Of a stretch of 64,000 nucleotides of DNA, positions 37,268-46,539 are shown one piece after another. The translations under genes and the position numbers were made by a program. The DNA lies in the NCBI GenBank assembly GCA_964602845.1, contig CAZRSW010000001.1:141276-205275 (forward strand), given 5' to 3'. Below the pieces are notes generated by a model. It worked only from the letters and a program-made list of their open reading frames with translations, was not told where the DNA came from and did not search any database. Each line of letters starts with the position of its first letter. The first letter of the stretch is position 1. This stretch comes from CAZRSW01 sp964602845. Its GTDB lineage: Bacteria > Chloroflexota > Dehalococcoidia > Lucifugimonadales > UBA826.

Positions 37268-38608
37268 TCAGCCGTAAAGTTTCTCAGATATTGCCGTAAG
37301 GAGATGGGTGATCGACACTCTGTCCTGCTCCATAGTATCACGTTCTCTGATTGTTACCTTGTTGTCTTCCAGCGATTCAAAATCTATTGTTACACAGAGT
37401 GGGGTACCTATTTCATCCTGTCTCCTGTACCTTCTTCCTATGCTCTGGGATTCATCGTATTGTATGTACCCTTTTATTTGGCGGGATTCCGTAATCAAGT
37501 CATAAACGGATTTTGACAAGCTTGAGAGTTCAGCACTTCGGCTCAATGGGAGGATAGCCACTTTTACAGGGGCTATTGATGGGTGTAGTTTCAAAAACGT
37601 GCGGGTGTTACTTTTCCCTGATGAGTCCCTAGTCTCCTCCTCTGAATAGGCGTCGGTGAGTAATGCCATCACAGTCCTATCAACCCCTGCTGAAGGCTCT
37701 ATGACATATGGTGTGATATGTTTGCCAGATTCTTGGTCAAAATATGTCAAGCGTTCTCCGCTCAAATCCGTGTGGGCTTTTAAGTCAAAATCCGTACGGT
37801 TAGCAATACCTTGAATTTCCCCCCAACCCCAGGGAAATTGATATTCAATATCCGAAGTTGCTTTTGAATAGTGGGACAGTTCATTAGATTCATGCTCACG
37901 TACACGTAGGAGGTGGGGATTGAGGCCCAAGTCTGTATACCATTTTAAACAGTCTTTTATCCAACGATCATGAATCTTTTCGTCTTCCCCCGGGAAGACG
38001 AAGTACTCGATTTCCATCATTTCAAATTCCCGGGTGCGAAATATGAAGTTACCAGTTGTTATTTCGTTTCGGAATGCTTTTCCTATCTGAGCAACTCCAA
38101 AAGGTAGTTTCCTTCGTGATGAGTTCACTATGTTGTTAAAATTGACGAATATCCCTTGGGCTGTTTCAGGTCGTAGGTAGGTTGTGGCGGCATCCTCTTC
38201 CACTGGACCCAAGAAGGTTTTGAACATAAGGTGAAATGAACGGGCCTCGCTAAGGGAACCATCGCAGTCAGGGCATGTTTTAGTCTCTACATGATCCTCC
38301 CGATATCGCCTACGACAATTTTTGCATTCCACCAGAGGATCCGTAAAGCTGTCAAGATGCCCACTTGCCCGCCAGGTATTGGGATGCATTAGGATGGCTG
38401 AATCTAGTCCGACCATATCTGTCCGTTCCCATACCATAGCTTGCCACCATGCGTCTTTAACATTTTTCTTGAGCTCAACCCCTAGTGGGCCGTAATCCCA
38501 AGTGCTAGCCAGTCCCCCGTATATCTCACTGTTTTGGAAAATAAATCCGCGCCGCTTGCATAGGGAAACCAGGCTGTCGAGGTCAACTGTCTGATCAAAT
38601 TCTGACAT
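37268..38608 (-). CDS. glyS: Glycyl-tRNA synthetase (dimeric, class II)
   Basis: 446 aa, the single-chain alpha2 type. Class II motifs are visible: SCMCK-like start LVSLCKRRGFIFQNSEIYGG, motif 2 in AQIGKAFRNEITTGNFIFRTREF, motif 3 in EPSAGVDRTVMALL. A zinc-type Cys set is in CKNCRRRY and CPDCDGS. An extended -10 promoter lies at 38648-38656 and AAGGA precedes the ATG. Confidence 0.97.
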   Translation of the reverse strand: MSEFDQTVDLDSLVSLCKRRGFIFQNSEIYGGLASTWDYGPLGVELKKNVKDAWWQAMVWERTDMVGLDSAILMHPNTWRASGHLDSFTDPLVECKNCRRRYREDHVETKTCPDCDGSLSEARSFHLMFKTFLGPVEEDAATTYLRPETAQGIFVNFNNIVNSSRRKLPFGVAQIGKAFRNEITTGNFIFRTREFEMMEIEYFVFPGEDEKIHDRWIKDCLKWYTDLGLNPHLLRVREHESNELSHYSKATSDIEYQFPWGWGEIQGIANRTDFDLKAHTDLSGERLTYFDQESGKHITPYVIEPSAGVDRTVMALLTDAYSEEETRDSSGKSNTRTFLKLHPSIAPVKVAILPLSRSAELSSLSKSVYDLITESRQIKGYIQYDESQSIGRRYRRQDEIGTPLCVTIDFESLEDNKVTIRERDTMEQDRVSITHLLTAISEKLYG

Positions 38609-38647
38609 ATGGGTGTGTTCCTTTAAGGGTAAGTTTTTGGGAGAAAA

Positions 38648-38656
38648 ATTATACCA
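38648..38656 (-). promoter_or_regulatory. Extended -10 promoter element for glyS
   Basis: On the minus strand TGGTATAAT is a perfect -10 with the TGn extension, about 40 bases upstream of the glyS ATG. No good -35 is seen, as often with extended -10 promoters. Confidence 0.5.
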
Positions 38657-38744
38657 GAGTGATAAGAACGTTTCGTTTAGCTAAGATCACGTAAGGTATC
38701 AGAGTTGATTGCGTCGATTGAGGAGGAATTATCATATCCTATAC

Positions 38745-39389
38745 TCATGGGTTACTCCATTTCTCCCAGTGAGTCACCTCTTCAATCGAACGTCGTTTGG
38801 GCTCCGACCATTTCCCGCGGCTAGGGTAACCAAGGGGGATAAGAGCCATGGTCATGGCATCTTCAGGGACATTAAGTAGATTTTTGACTTCCTCTTCATG
38901 TAAATCGTATAGGGTTGTTAGGGTTGTGCCAATCCCGTGTGCTCGAGCTGCTAGCATCAAGTTTTGAACGGCTCCATAAATAGATGAGCCTGCTTTAGGA
39001 TTATTAGATTTTGCTGTATTCCTTAAGATGGCGATTATCCATACTGGCGCATGTTGGATGTTATTCGCCAAGTGTTCTGCACTTAGAAAATTTTTTGGGC
39101 CTAATCTGTCTGATATATCAGCTTTACCCATGATATCACTTCTACGTGCGCCATATGATCGTTGCCAACCTTCAAGATACCATTTAGATATCTGATTTTT
39201 TGTTTCTTGGTTTCTAACTATGACCCAAGCCCACTGTTGGGTGTTTCCACCCGATGGTGCGCGTATAGCGGCATCAATGAGGGTACAGATGATTTCGTCG
39301 GTAATAGGTTTGTTGGAAAGATATCTTCTGGCAGGAGTTGAATGTAGTGCTTTCATAAGGCCGAGTGATTCAGGCTTAATGAATTTCAT
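38745..39389 (-). CDS. Nitroreductase-family flavoprotein
   Basis: 214 aa. The FMN-binding motif STPARRYLSNKPITDEII and APSGGNTQQWAWVIV at the N-terminus and the C-terminal IPLGYPSRGKW are typical. These NAD(P)H-dependent FMN enzymes reduce nitro compounds, quinones or enones. The true substrate cannot be told. Confidence 0.93.
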   Translation of the reverse strand: MKFIKPESLGLMKALHSTPARRYLSNKPITDEIICTLIDAAIRAPSGGNTQQWAWVIVRNQETKNQISKWYLEGWQRSYGARRSDIMGKADISDRLGPKNFLSAEHLANNIQHAPVWIIAILRNTAKSNNPKAGSSIYGAVQNLMLAARAHGIGTTLTTLYDLHEEEVKNLLNVPEDAMTMALIPLGYPSRGKWSEPKRRSIEEVTHWEKWSNP

Positions 39390-39643
39390 ATTAGGTTCCT
39401 TTTGTTGGTTCTATATCATAGCTCCCTGTAGTTGCTATATGTTTCTATGATGGTATCAAAGTGTAAGAATGTTTGATGAAAACCTTGAAAATATTTTGCA
39501 TGGGTATGGTTACTTGGCTCATTTTGTGATCTTCGCAACATATGGCTAATCCAACTGGTGTTATTCTATGCGCGCGATGGGATGTTGTGTATAAAACTCT
39601 TGAAGGTGAAGTTTTCAGAGCAGAATATTGATTTTGACGTGAG

Positions 39644-40285
39644 ATGAAAAATATGAGAGATGATGATCTAATAAGAAACATACGATCTAGGGTGAATGAT
39701 GAAAGCATTCTTCGTGCCATGGGATTGGTTCCAAGGAGCATGTTTGTGCCGCGGGCAGGTCGACGGTTCGTTAACGATGATGTACCGATTTGTATTGGAC
39801 AAGGACAGACAACTTCTCAGCCGTCTTTGATAGGTATCATGATTCGGTCATTGTCTCTTAAGCCAACAGATAACGTTTTGGAGATAGGTTCAGGGAGCGG
39901 CTATGTTTGTGCGATCCTTTCACATCTGTGTAGAAATGTTGTAGGTGTTGAAAGGATACCTGAATTTGTCTTGAACTCACGAAAAATACTTTCCGATCTT
40001 AATATTTATAATGCTACCCTGATGATCGAAGGGGCCGATTTTGTCAGAAAGGACAATGGGCACTTCGAAGCTATAATTGTGTCGGCAGCACTGCGGGAAG
40101 TACCGGATAAACTTTTAGGTTTGCTTAGGCCAGGTGGTCGGATTGTTTGTCCTGTAGGTACCCGAGATACACAGAAATTATTAAAGATTGAGAGACGGTC
40201 GGAAGGAGATTTAGTCACTCACATAGGAGACTGTCGGTTTGTACCGTTCATAGGTGAATGGGGTTGGAGAAATAAATCTGGCTGA
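39644..40285 (+). CDS. pcm: Protein-L-isoaspartate O-methyltransferase
   Basis: 213 aa. It repairs isoaspartyl residues using S-adenosylmethionine. The start of the domain, ILRAMGLVPRSMFVP, the substrate loop IGQGQTTSQPSLIGIM and the SAM motif VLEIGSGSGYVCAIL are clear. A second in-frame ATG three codons later is equally possible as start. Confidence 0.94.
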   Translation: MKNMRDDDLIRNIRSRVNDESILRAMGLVPRSMFVPRAGRRFVNDDVPICIGQGQTTSQPSLIGIMIRSLSLKPTDNVLEIGSGSGYVCAILSHLCRNVVGVERIPEFVLNSRKILSDLNIYNATLMIEGADFVRKDNGHFEAIIVSAALREVPDKLLGLLRPGGRIVCPVGTRDTQKLLKIERRSEGDLVTHIGDCRFVPFIGEWGWRNKSG

Positions 40286-40372
40286 CTTCTTATGCCTTTT
40301 CTTAATATTATCAACAGGTACTGTCACGTTATTTAGGAGAGATAGATTAAGTAGTATGTGGGATTAATTTGT

Positions 40373-41023
40373 TCAGAAATCAGTGGATCTCATGAATTCT
40401 ACATAGGTTTTTAGTGTCAATTCCGTCCTGCGACTTCTTAAAGCCATGTTTCTGTCCCAAATATCAGCATTAATATCTAAGTTGTCTGATTGTGAAGTAG
40501 CAATTCCGGTCTCCTCCCAGTGAGAGGTATCGTGATATCCAGTTAATAAAATTACTTCTAGTGGTGAAGTAGAAGCTAAAGTTGCCCACATGCCTAAAAT
40601 ACAGGCATCCGTTGCTTCTATTTGAGGCCAAATTCCTTCTTCTGAACAGCTGACAAACTCAGACAAATCATTTGGGTATATGTAGAATGTGCGGTATCCA
40701 TAGACTGACCTACGGTCCTCAGGCGGTATCGTATCTTTTGGTCGCGTGGAGACTGGCTTGAGCAATCTGACGGTCTCTTCTGTTAATAGCGATTCGGGTC
40801 CTACGCTCCAGGCGCCCTGAGCGGTCTTCCACGACTCAAGATCCTTGTACGAGGTCAATTGCAAAATATGAGATGTAGGCTTTCCTATGAGGCCACTTAA
40901 GACGCAGATAATACTCCCTCCAGATGCCCTTATTGATGGCCAAATAGTATTGCGGCAGATAGATAGGTAGTCCTCAGTGAGTGCTTTCGGTCCCAGTATT
41001 GACTTCCTTTCTTCAGTGATCAT
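40373..41023 (-). CDS. NIPSNAP-like tandem alpha-beta-barrel protein
   Basis: 216 aa in two similar halves of about 105 residues. The second half is recognisable as NIPSNAP (SVYGYRTFYIYPNDLSEFV, then ILLTGYHDTSHWEET), and the first half repeats the layout (SHILQLTSYKDLESWKTA). Such proteins often occur singly or in duplicate in catabolic gene sets of marine bacteria. No biochemical role is established. Confidence 0.75.
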   Translation of the reverse strand: MITEERKSILGPKALTEDYLSICRNTIWPSIRASGGSIICVLSGLIGKPTSHILQLTSYKDLESWKTAQGAWSVGPESLLTEETVRLLKPVSTRPKDTIPPEDRRSVYGYRTFYIYPNDLSEFVSCSEEGIWPQIEATDACILGMWATLASTSPLEVILLTGYHDTSHWEETGIATSQSDNLDINADIWDRNMALRSRRTELTLKTYVEFMRSTDF

Positions 41024-41420
41024 TTGTTATCTTCCTTAGTATTTCGTTGAGAGAAACGGCCAAACATTGGTGAAGCTCTTCTTTCGCAAGTTACAAGAAA
41101 TTTAACCAGCATAGTAATTATTGTTTCAATCAATTTAGAGTCATATCTTTTAATAAATAGGGCTATTAACATCGATATGGACATAAAATAAGCCCCCTCA
41201 GTAAATCTGGAAGGCTTATTTCCAGTTGCTCATTCAAGAGATTGCAATCCGGAAGTTTTAACTCTGATTTGATCGTCTAACTGAGAGCACTCCGGAAATG
41301 ACTGCCATTGGGAGCAATATACTAATGAGGAATACCTCGAATAATTGAAGGCTCACAAGGTAATCCATCACATAACAAGGGCTAAACGGCGCAAGATACA
41401 TGATTACGTATCTAGGATTA
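41024..41420. other. Intergenic stretch downstream of two tRNA genes
   Basis: About 400 bases with no convincing gene. Small open frames that overlap the tRNA genes are artefacts. The only clear structure is a hairpin at 41187-41220, described separately. Confidence 0.6.
41187..41220 (-). terminator. Probable terminator of the tRNA-Leu/tRNA-Cys transcript
   Basis: AATAAGCC (41187-41194) and GGCTTATT (41213-41220) form an 8-bp stem. Read on the minus strand, the stem is followed by TTATG, downstream of both minus-strand tRNAs. The loop of 18 bases is long for a terminator. Confidence 0.4.
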
Positions 41421-41497
41421 TGGAGGCGACGGGCGGATTCGAACCGCCGAATAGAGGTTTTGCAGACCTCCGCCTTAGACCGCTTGGCTACGTCGCC
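41421..41497 (-). tRNA. tRNA-Cys (GCA)
   Basis: Read on the minus strand the cloverleaf closes with acceptor GGCGACG/CGTCGCC, anticodon stem GAGGT/ACCTC, loop CTGCAAA (anticodon at 41463-41461), T arm GGCGGTTCGAATCCGCC and discriminator T. CCA is encoded (41423-41421). U73 fits a cysteine tRNA. Confidence 0.96.
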
Positions 41498-41513
41498 TTT
41501 GTTGTTACTGAGC

Positions 41514-41601
41514 TGGTGCCGAGGAGGAGACTCGAACTCCTACAGCCTTTACGGCCACAGCGCCCTCAACGCTGCGTGTCTACCAATTCCACCACCTCGG
41601 C
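41514..41601 (-). tRNA. tRNA-Leu (GAG)
   Basis: On the minus strand acceptor GCCGAGG/CCTCGGC, anticodon arm CAGCG-TTGAGGG-CGCTG (anticodon GAG at 41567-41565), a long class II variable arm with GGCCGTAAAGGC, and T arm AGGAGTTCGAGTCTCCT. CCA is encoded at 41516-41514. It is 16 bases from tRNA-Cys and probably co-transcribed. Confidence 0.96.
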
Positions 41602-41683
41602 CGAACCGGATTGGGCCTTTATCGGCAACTTCAGTGGCAAATTATTATAGACATGGGTTCGTGATGTGTCCACAATGTGCATT

Positions 41684-42877
41684 TTATTGATGAGAGCGTC
41701 TTCCATATGGGTGGGGTGCCTCTATTTGCCTATTGTCTTCGAATCTTGAAGCTTGAAAAAATTTGTAGTCATGTTTGCTTTTTCTATCGTCAGCTATTAA
41801 GTCTGCGACAAGTTCACCTATAATTGGTGACAGTTTAAATCCATGCCCACTGAATCCGGCTACATTAATCAAACCTGAAATGGTCGTTGATCTATCTATA
41901 ATGGGATTGGCGTCCGGTGTCATGTCGTATAGTGACCCATATCCACCTCGACAGCTTGCTTGGTTGAAATTAGGGATCCTTTTTGATGCTCTTTCCCAAT
42001 AACGAGTTATGAAATCATGGTCCGCGTTGAGCCCAAATGAATCTGGGTTTACTATCTCCTGTAAATCTTCTTCTGCTTCCCCGCCGACCAAAGTAAAGGG
42101 CGTTCCGTCCGTTCTATAATATGCCCCACATGTGTGGTCAACGACAATTTTCTCGAACTGTTCCAGGGAAGGTGGTCTTCGCAAATGGACCATTTGCACC
42201 CGGATTGGGGTGATGGGCAATGTTTCGCCAAGTGGGGAAAGAAGCTTATTGATCCAAGGGCCTGTTACGTTTACTACTAGGTTAGTCTCAAAAATACCGT
42301 ACTTGGTCTTTATACCGGAAACTTTCCCAGATTTAGTTAAAATTTTTTCAATAGGTGTAAAGGTATGGATTGTGGCACCTTTTCGTCTGGCTTCATTCGC
42401 GAAGGCATATGTGGTTCTAAGGGAGTCTGCGTATCCTGCTTCTGGTTCGTAAAGTGCTACTGCTATGTCACCGAGGAAGGCATCTGGTAATATCTCTGCG
42501 GTTGACTTAGTGTCCAAAGTTTCTATGTTCACGCCTTGTTGCCTGTTCATCGCTGCGTTTTTCACTGCTGCTTCTGAGTCAGGTTCCCCAAAAAGCAATA
42601 CTCTTCCGGTCTGTTTGAAGTTTAGGTCATAGCCGTTTTCCTGTGGCCAGGATTCGAAGAATCTTTTAGCATCTGATGCCATATTGACGAGCTCGGGGGT
42701 CAAATAGTGCTCGCGAATCATAGCTCCTGACCTGCCAGTAGCTCCCGAACCTAGGCCATTTTTTTCAAATAGAGCGATGTCACCTAAATTTCTGGATGCT
42801 AGGTGCATAGCAACACTAGTACCGTTCACGCCGCCGCCTATAACTGTTATGTCCGCCCCATATTTCACAATTTTCAC
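41684..42877 (-). CDS. FAD-dependent amine/amino-acid oxidoreductase (DadA/sarcosine-oxidase-like)
   Basis: 397 aa. N-terminal FAD site ITVIGGGVNGTSVAMHLA followed by GSGATGRSGAMIREHY. The C-terminal substrate-domain motif GLINVAGFSGHGFKLSP is typical of the DAO superfamily (glycine, sarcosine, D-amino-acid or dimethylglycine oxidation). No partner subunits are nearby, so substrate is open. Confidence 0.88.
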   Translation of the reverse strand: MKIVKYGADITVIGGGVNGTSVAMHLASRNLGDIALFEKNGLGSGATGRSGAMIREHYLTPELVNMASDAKRFFESWPQENGYDLNFKQTGRVLLFGEPDSEAAVKNAAMNRQQGVNIETLDTKSTAEILPDAFLGDIAVALYEPEAGYADSLRTTYAFANEARRKGATIHTFTPIEKILTKSGKVSGIKTKYGIFETNLVVNVTGPWINKLLSPLGETLPITPIRVQMVHLRRPPSLEQFEKIVVDHTCGAYYRTDGTPFTLVGGEAEEDLQEIVNPDSFGLNADHDFITRYWERASKRIPNFNQASCRGGYGSLYDMTPDANPIIDRSTTISGLINVAGFSGHGFKLSPIIGELVADLIADDRKSKHDYKFFQASRFEDNRQIEAPHPYGRRSHQ

Positions 42878-43029
42878 CTAAGGATTTTATGATGTCGGTT
42901 AACATGTTTCGTCACCATTACATTATAGGGCCATAATAAAAGTGAAAAGCTTGGAACTTGGGAAGATATAAGGAAACTCGTATACGATTGCTTTGGAAAT
43001 AGGACTAATTAAAATATCCTAGAGATTTC

Positions 43030-43058
43030 TTGACAGGACGAGGTTCATTTTCTAATCT
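43030..43058 (+). promoter_or_regulatory. Candidate promoter of the ileS leader
   Basis: A perfect TTGACA (43030-43035) is followed 17 bases later by TAATCT (43053-43058), a poor -10. Transcription from here would begin just ahead of the T-box stem I. Confidence 0.45.
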
Positions 43059-43065
43059 TACTATC

Positions 43066-43338
43066 AGAAAAAATGAATACTGGCGATGAAGGAGACAAAT
43101 TAAGAAATCGTCTTCTTAGGTAAGCGACCCCTGTTATGGTGCGAGAGGGGACTAGGATTTTTCTTGATATCACTCTGGAGCTTCGACCTGAAATTTAAAG
43201 ATTCTTATTAGGGTCCGACGGTTTTGCATCCCGTTATCGATGGTTACTCTAAAGTGCACTTATTGAAGTATAAGTGAAATAGGGTGGTACCGCGGACTAA
43301 TGAATAGGCCCGTCCCTTGTAGGGACGGGCCTATATTT
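43066..43338 (+). promoter_or_regulatory. T-box riboswitch controlling ileS (Ile specifier ATC)
   Basis: The leader contains the stem-I start GCGATGAAGGAGAC, the specifier-loop region GATATCACTCTGGAG with ATC (43169-43171) as specifier codon, and the T-box core AGGGTGGTACCGCG (43281-43294). A strong terminator hairpin follows (43304-43334). Uncharged tRNA-Ile is expected to pair with the specifier and T-box and allow read-through into ileS. The specifier agrees with the regulated gene. Confidence 0.93.
43304..43338 (+). terminator. T-box intrinsic terminator
   Basis: A perfect 14-bp stem (43304-43317 with 43321-43334, core AGGCCCGTCCCT/AGGGACGGGCCT) closes a 3-base loop and is followed by ATTT. 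The T-run is short, but the stem is very stable and sits where T-box terminators belong, overlapping the antiterminator alternative. Confidence 0.85.
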
Positions 43339-43350
43339 ATGGAGAAATCG

Positions 43351-46300
43351 ATGTTTAAACCGGTGAATACAAAAATAGAATTTCCTGAGCTTGAAAAGGA
43401 CATTCTGAGATGGTGGGCAGACCATGGTGTGCCAGAGAAATACATGTCTAAGAATAAAATGTCTTCGAAGAGATATTCATTTATAGATGGTCCTATAACT
43501 GCTAACAACCCGATGGGAGTGCATCATGCCTGGGGAAGAACCTATAAAGATCTATTCTCCCGTTTTAGGACGATGCAGGGTTATCGCCAGAGATACCAGA
43601 ATGGGTTTGACGGTCAGGGGTTATGGATAGAAGTTGAAGTGGAAAAGGAGCTAGGGTTTTCCTCAAAAACTGATATTGAAAAATATGGTGTAGACAAATT
43701 TGTCACATTGTGCAAGGAGCGAGTCGATAGATTTGCACAGATTATCACTGAGCAATCAATCAGATTGGGCCAATGGATGGACTGGGACAATTCGTATCAC
43801 ACTAAGTCTGATGAGAATAACTACACCATCTGGCATTTCTTGCAGACTTGTCACCAAAAAGGGCTTCTTTATGAAGGGACGGACGTGATGCCATGGTGCC
43901 CTCGATGCAGTACGGGTCTGTCAGAACATGAAATAGTTACTGAAGGATATCAGGAGATTACTCATCCGGGGTTGTTTGTAAAATTCCCTCTGATAGACAG
44001 CATGGACGGTAGTGACAAAGAGGAATCTTTGTTAATTTGGACTACAACACCTTGGACTCTGACCTCAAACTGCGCGGCCGCGGTTAATTCTGAAGTGACA
44101 TATGTCAAAGTGATGCAAAACGACGAATATCTTTACCTCGCAAAATCGCGCATTTTGGTGCTAAAAGGTGAATATGAAGTTATAGGCGAACTAAAAGGAG
44201 ACGTATTGGTAGGTTGTGAATACAAGGGACCATTTGATGAATTGCCTGCTCAGAATGGTGTGCGTCATCGCGTGGTCGATTGGGATGAGGTTACAGAAGG
44301 TGAGGGTACTGGAATTGTTCACACAGCCCCAGGTGCCGGTAAAGAAGATTTTGAGCTCGGTAAGAAAGAAAGCCTAGCAGTTATAGCACCATTGGATGAT
44401 CAAGGTAACTTTGTAGAAGGGTTTGATTGGCTGACAGGGATGAATGTATACGAAGTCAACGATCAAATTTATGAAAATCTGAAATCTAAAAACATTTTCT
44501 ATAAAGTTGAACAGTACAAACATAGATACCCACATTGCTGGAGATGTGGGTCGGAGCTGGTTTTTAGATTAGTGGATGAGTGGTTCATTAAGATGGATCC
44601 TCTAAGGGATTCTCTTGCGAGAATTACCAGAAACATAAACTGGGTGCCAGAGTTTGGGATGAAGAGAGAGCTTGATTGGATAAAAAATATGGACGATTGG
44701 ATGATATCTAAGAAGCGCTACTATGGGCTTGCTTTGCCGATTTATAAATGCTCTTGCGGTAACTTCGACGTGATTGGTAGCGAAATGGAATTGAAAGACC
44801 GTGCAGTATCTGGCTGGGAAAAATTTGATGGACATTCCCCGCACAGACCATGGATAGATAATGTGCTGATAGAGTGTTCAGAATGCGAACGACCCGTAAA
44901 GAGGGTTATTGATGTTGGAAATCCATGGCTCGATGCGGGGATTGTGTCTTTTTCGACTCTAAAATTTAGGGCTGATAAAGATTATTGGCAGGATTGGTTT
45001 CCTGCAGATTGGATTTCAGAAAGTTTTCCAGGGCAATATCGTAATTGGTTTTATTCATTGCTCACTATGAGCGTGGTATTGGCGGATTCTGAGCCTTGTA
45101 GAAACATATTTAGCTATGCCCTGATGAGAGATGAAAAGGGTGAAGAGATGCATAAGAGTAAGGGGAATGCCATATGGTTTGAAGATGCTGCGGATGTCAT
45201 GGGCGTAGACGCGATACGATGGCAATTTGCCGGTCAGATTCCTTCATCCAATTTGAATTTTGGGTTTTCGACGGCTGATGAAGTGAGGAGACAGTTTTTG
45301 ATTCCCTTGTGGAACGTGTATTCATTTTTTGTAACTTATGCAAATATCGACAAGTTTTCTCCGAATATATCGGTCCCAGAGGTGAATGATAGGTCTGAAT
45401 TAGACAGATGGATTTTAAGTGAGTTAAATGTTCTGATTGGTTCTGTGACTGATAAATTAGAGTCGTTTCAACCGGAGAGAGTCACTAGAGATATAGAAAA
45501 CTTTGTAGAATATCTCTCTAATTGGTATGTGCGCCGTAGCAGGAGACGGTTTTGGAAGGCTGGATTGCTTGATGATACCGTCCAAGATGCTGATCTCGAC
45601 AAGTTATCAGCATATTTTACGTTATATGAGGTGTTGGTTGAATTGTCGAAATTGATGGCGCCTATCATACCTTTTGTTACTGAAAGTATGTACCAAAACC
45701 TGGTGGTTTCTTCAGGCCTAGGCGAGGAAAGTGTGCACCTCGAAAGGTATCCGATTGTTAATAAGGGATTGATTGATGAACTTCTATCAGCGCAAACGAG
45801 ATTGGCCATGCGAATTTCCAGTATGGGCAGATCTGCCCGGAGCAAAGCGGGGATAAAGGTGAGACAACCTATAGAAGAATTATTTGTGAAGACAAGAACA
45901 GAAACAGAAACAGGTATGATGGGATCAATAGAAGAACAGTTGAAGGACGAATTAAATGTAAAGAAAGTTACACTGGTATCTGATGCTTCGATCATGGCAA
46001 GATTTACCTTGCAACCAAATTTGCCGGTGCTTGGACCTAAATATGGGAATAAAATCCCATTGATTAGGGAGGCTCTAGACAGTTTGGATATCACTCTAGC
46101 TCGGGATCGAATTGAATCAGGTGGACCGGTAAGCGTTGGGGACTTTCAATTAGAACCTGAGGATATAATTGTAAATGTGGTGGAATTAGAAGGGTTTTCT
46201 GCGGCTACAGACTCTGGGTATTCTGTTGGAATATCTACCGAAATTTCACCGGAATTGTTTAAAGAAGGGGTCGCCCGGGAATTCATACACCTTGTCCAAA

Positions 46301-46539
46301 ATGCAAGAAGAGCAGCAGAATTCAATATTTCAGACCGCATTAATATTTGGGTTGATGGTCCAGAGAATGCTATGGCGATATTACTCGAATATTCTCAGCA
46401 CATAAAGGATGAAACTTTATCGGAGTCCTTGAAATTTGAGGAACCTCAACCTGATATCTATGTGGAAAACATAGATATCAATGAATTCGTAGTGACTGTC
46501 GGGGTAGAGAAGATAGTCGGTCGAGATTTAATTCCTTAA
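43351..46539 (+). CDS. ileS: Isoleucyl-tRNA synthetase
   Basis: 1062 aa from ATG 43351, 6 bases after GGAG. Frames starting earlier run through the terminator hairpin and are excluded. The class I HIGH position is NPMGVHHAWGRT, a divergent form. The KMSKS equivalent is GEEMHKSKGN near residue 610. The editing domain has LIWTTTPWTLTSN and TGIVHTAPGAG, and the anticodon-binding domain starts near LDRWILSEL. The HHAW form and length suggest the eukaryote-like IleS2 lineage (often mupirocin-tolerant), which is inference. Its 3' end overlaps lysS by 12 bases. Confidence 0.96.
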   Translation: MFKPVNTKIEFPELEKDILRWWADHGVPEKYMSKNKMSSKRYSFIDGPITANNPMGVHHAWGRTYKDLFSRFRTMQGYRQRYQNGFDGQGLWIEVEVEKELGFSSKTDIEKYGVDKFVTLCKERVDRFAQIITEQSIRLGQWMDWDNSYHTKSDENNYTIWHFLQTCHQKGLLYEGTDVMPWCPRCSTGLSEHEIVTEGYQEITHPGLFVKFPLIDSMDGSDKEESLLIWTTTPWTLTSNCAAAVNSEVTYVKVMQNDEYLYLAKSRILVLKGEYEVIGELKGDVLVGCEYKGPFDELPAQNGVRHRVVDWDEVTEGEGTGIVHTAPGAGKEDFELGKKESLAVIAPLDDQGNFVEGFDWLTGMNVYEVNDQIYENLKSKNIFYKVEQYKHRYPHCWRCGSELVFRLVDEWFIKMDPLRDSLARITRNINWVPEFGMKRELDWIKNMDDWMISKKRYYGLALPIYKCSCGNFDVIGSEMELKDRAVSGWEKFDGHSPHRPWIDNVLIECSECERPVKRVIDVGNPWLDAGIVSFSTLKFRADKDYWQDWFPADWISESFPGQYRNWFYSLLTMSVVLADSEPCRNIFSYALMRDEKGEEMHKSKGNAIWFEDAADVMGVDAIRWQFAGQIPSSNLNFGFSTADEVRRQFLIPLWNVYSFFVTYANIDKFSPNISVPEVNDRSELDRWILSELNVLIGSVTDKLESFQPERVTRDIENFVEYLSNWYVRRSRRRFWKAGLLDDTVQDADLDKLSAYFTLYEVLVELSKLMAPIIPFVTESMYQNLVVSSGLGEESVHLERYPIVNKGLIDELLSAQTRLAMRISSMGRSARSKAGIKVRQPIEELFVKTRTETETGMMGSIEEQLKDELNVKKVTLVSDASIMARFTLQPNLPVLGPKYGNKIPLIREALDSLDITLARDRIESGGPVSVGDFQLEPEDIIVNVVELEGFSAATDSGYSVGISTEISPELFKEGVAREFIHLVQNARRAAEFNISDRINIWVDGPENAMAILLEYSQHIKDETLSESLKFEEPQPDIYVENIDINEFVVTVGVEKIVGRDLIP

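Noticed and set aside
37202..37516. Plus-strand open frame over the glyS 3' end
   Set aside because: It is the shadow of glyS, with no family resemblance.
39469..39549. 26-codon frame reading like the start of a DedA-type membrane protein
   Set aside because: No ribosome-binding site, stops at once, and the following frames show no continuation; too short to support a pseudogene call.
41345..41690. Plus-strand open frames across 41.3-41.7 kb
   Set aside because: They run antisense through tRNA-Cys and tRNA-Leu and contain translated tRNA sequence.
43300..43350. Earlier ileS starts
   Set aside because: They lie in the T-box terminator hairpin; ATG 43351 has a well-placed GGAG.
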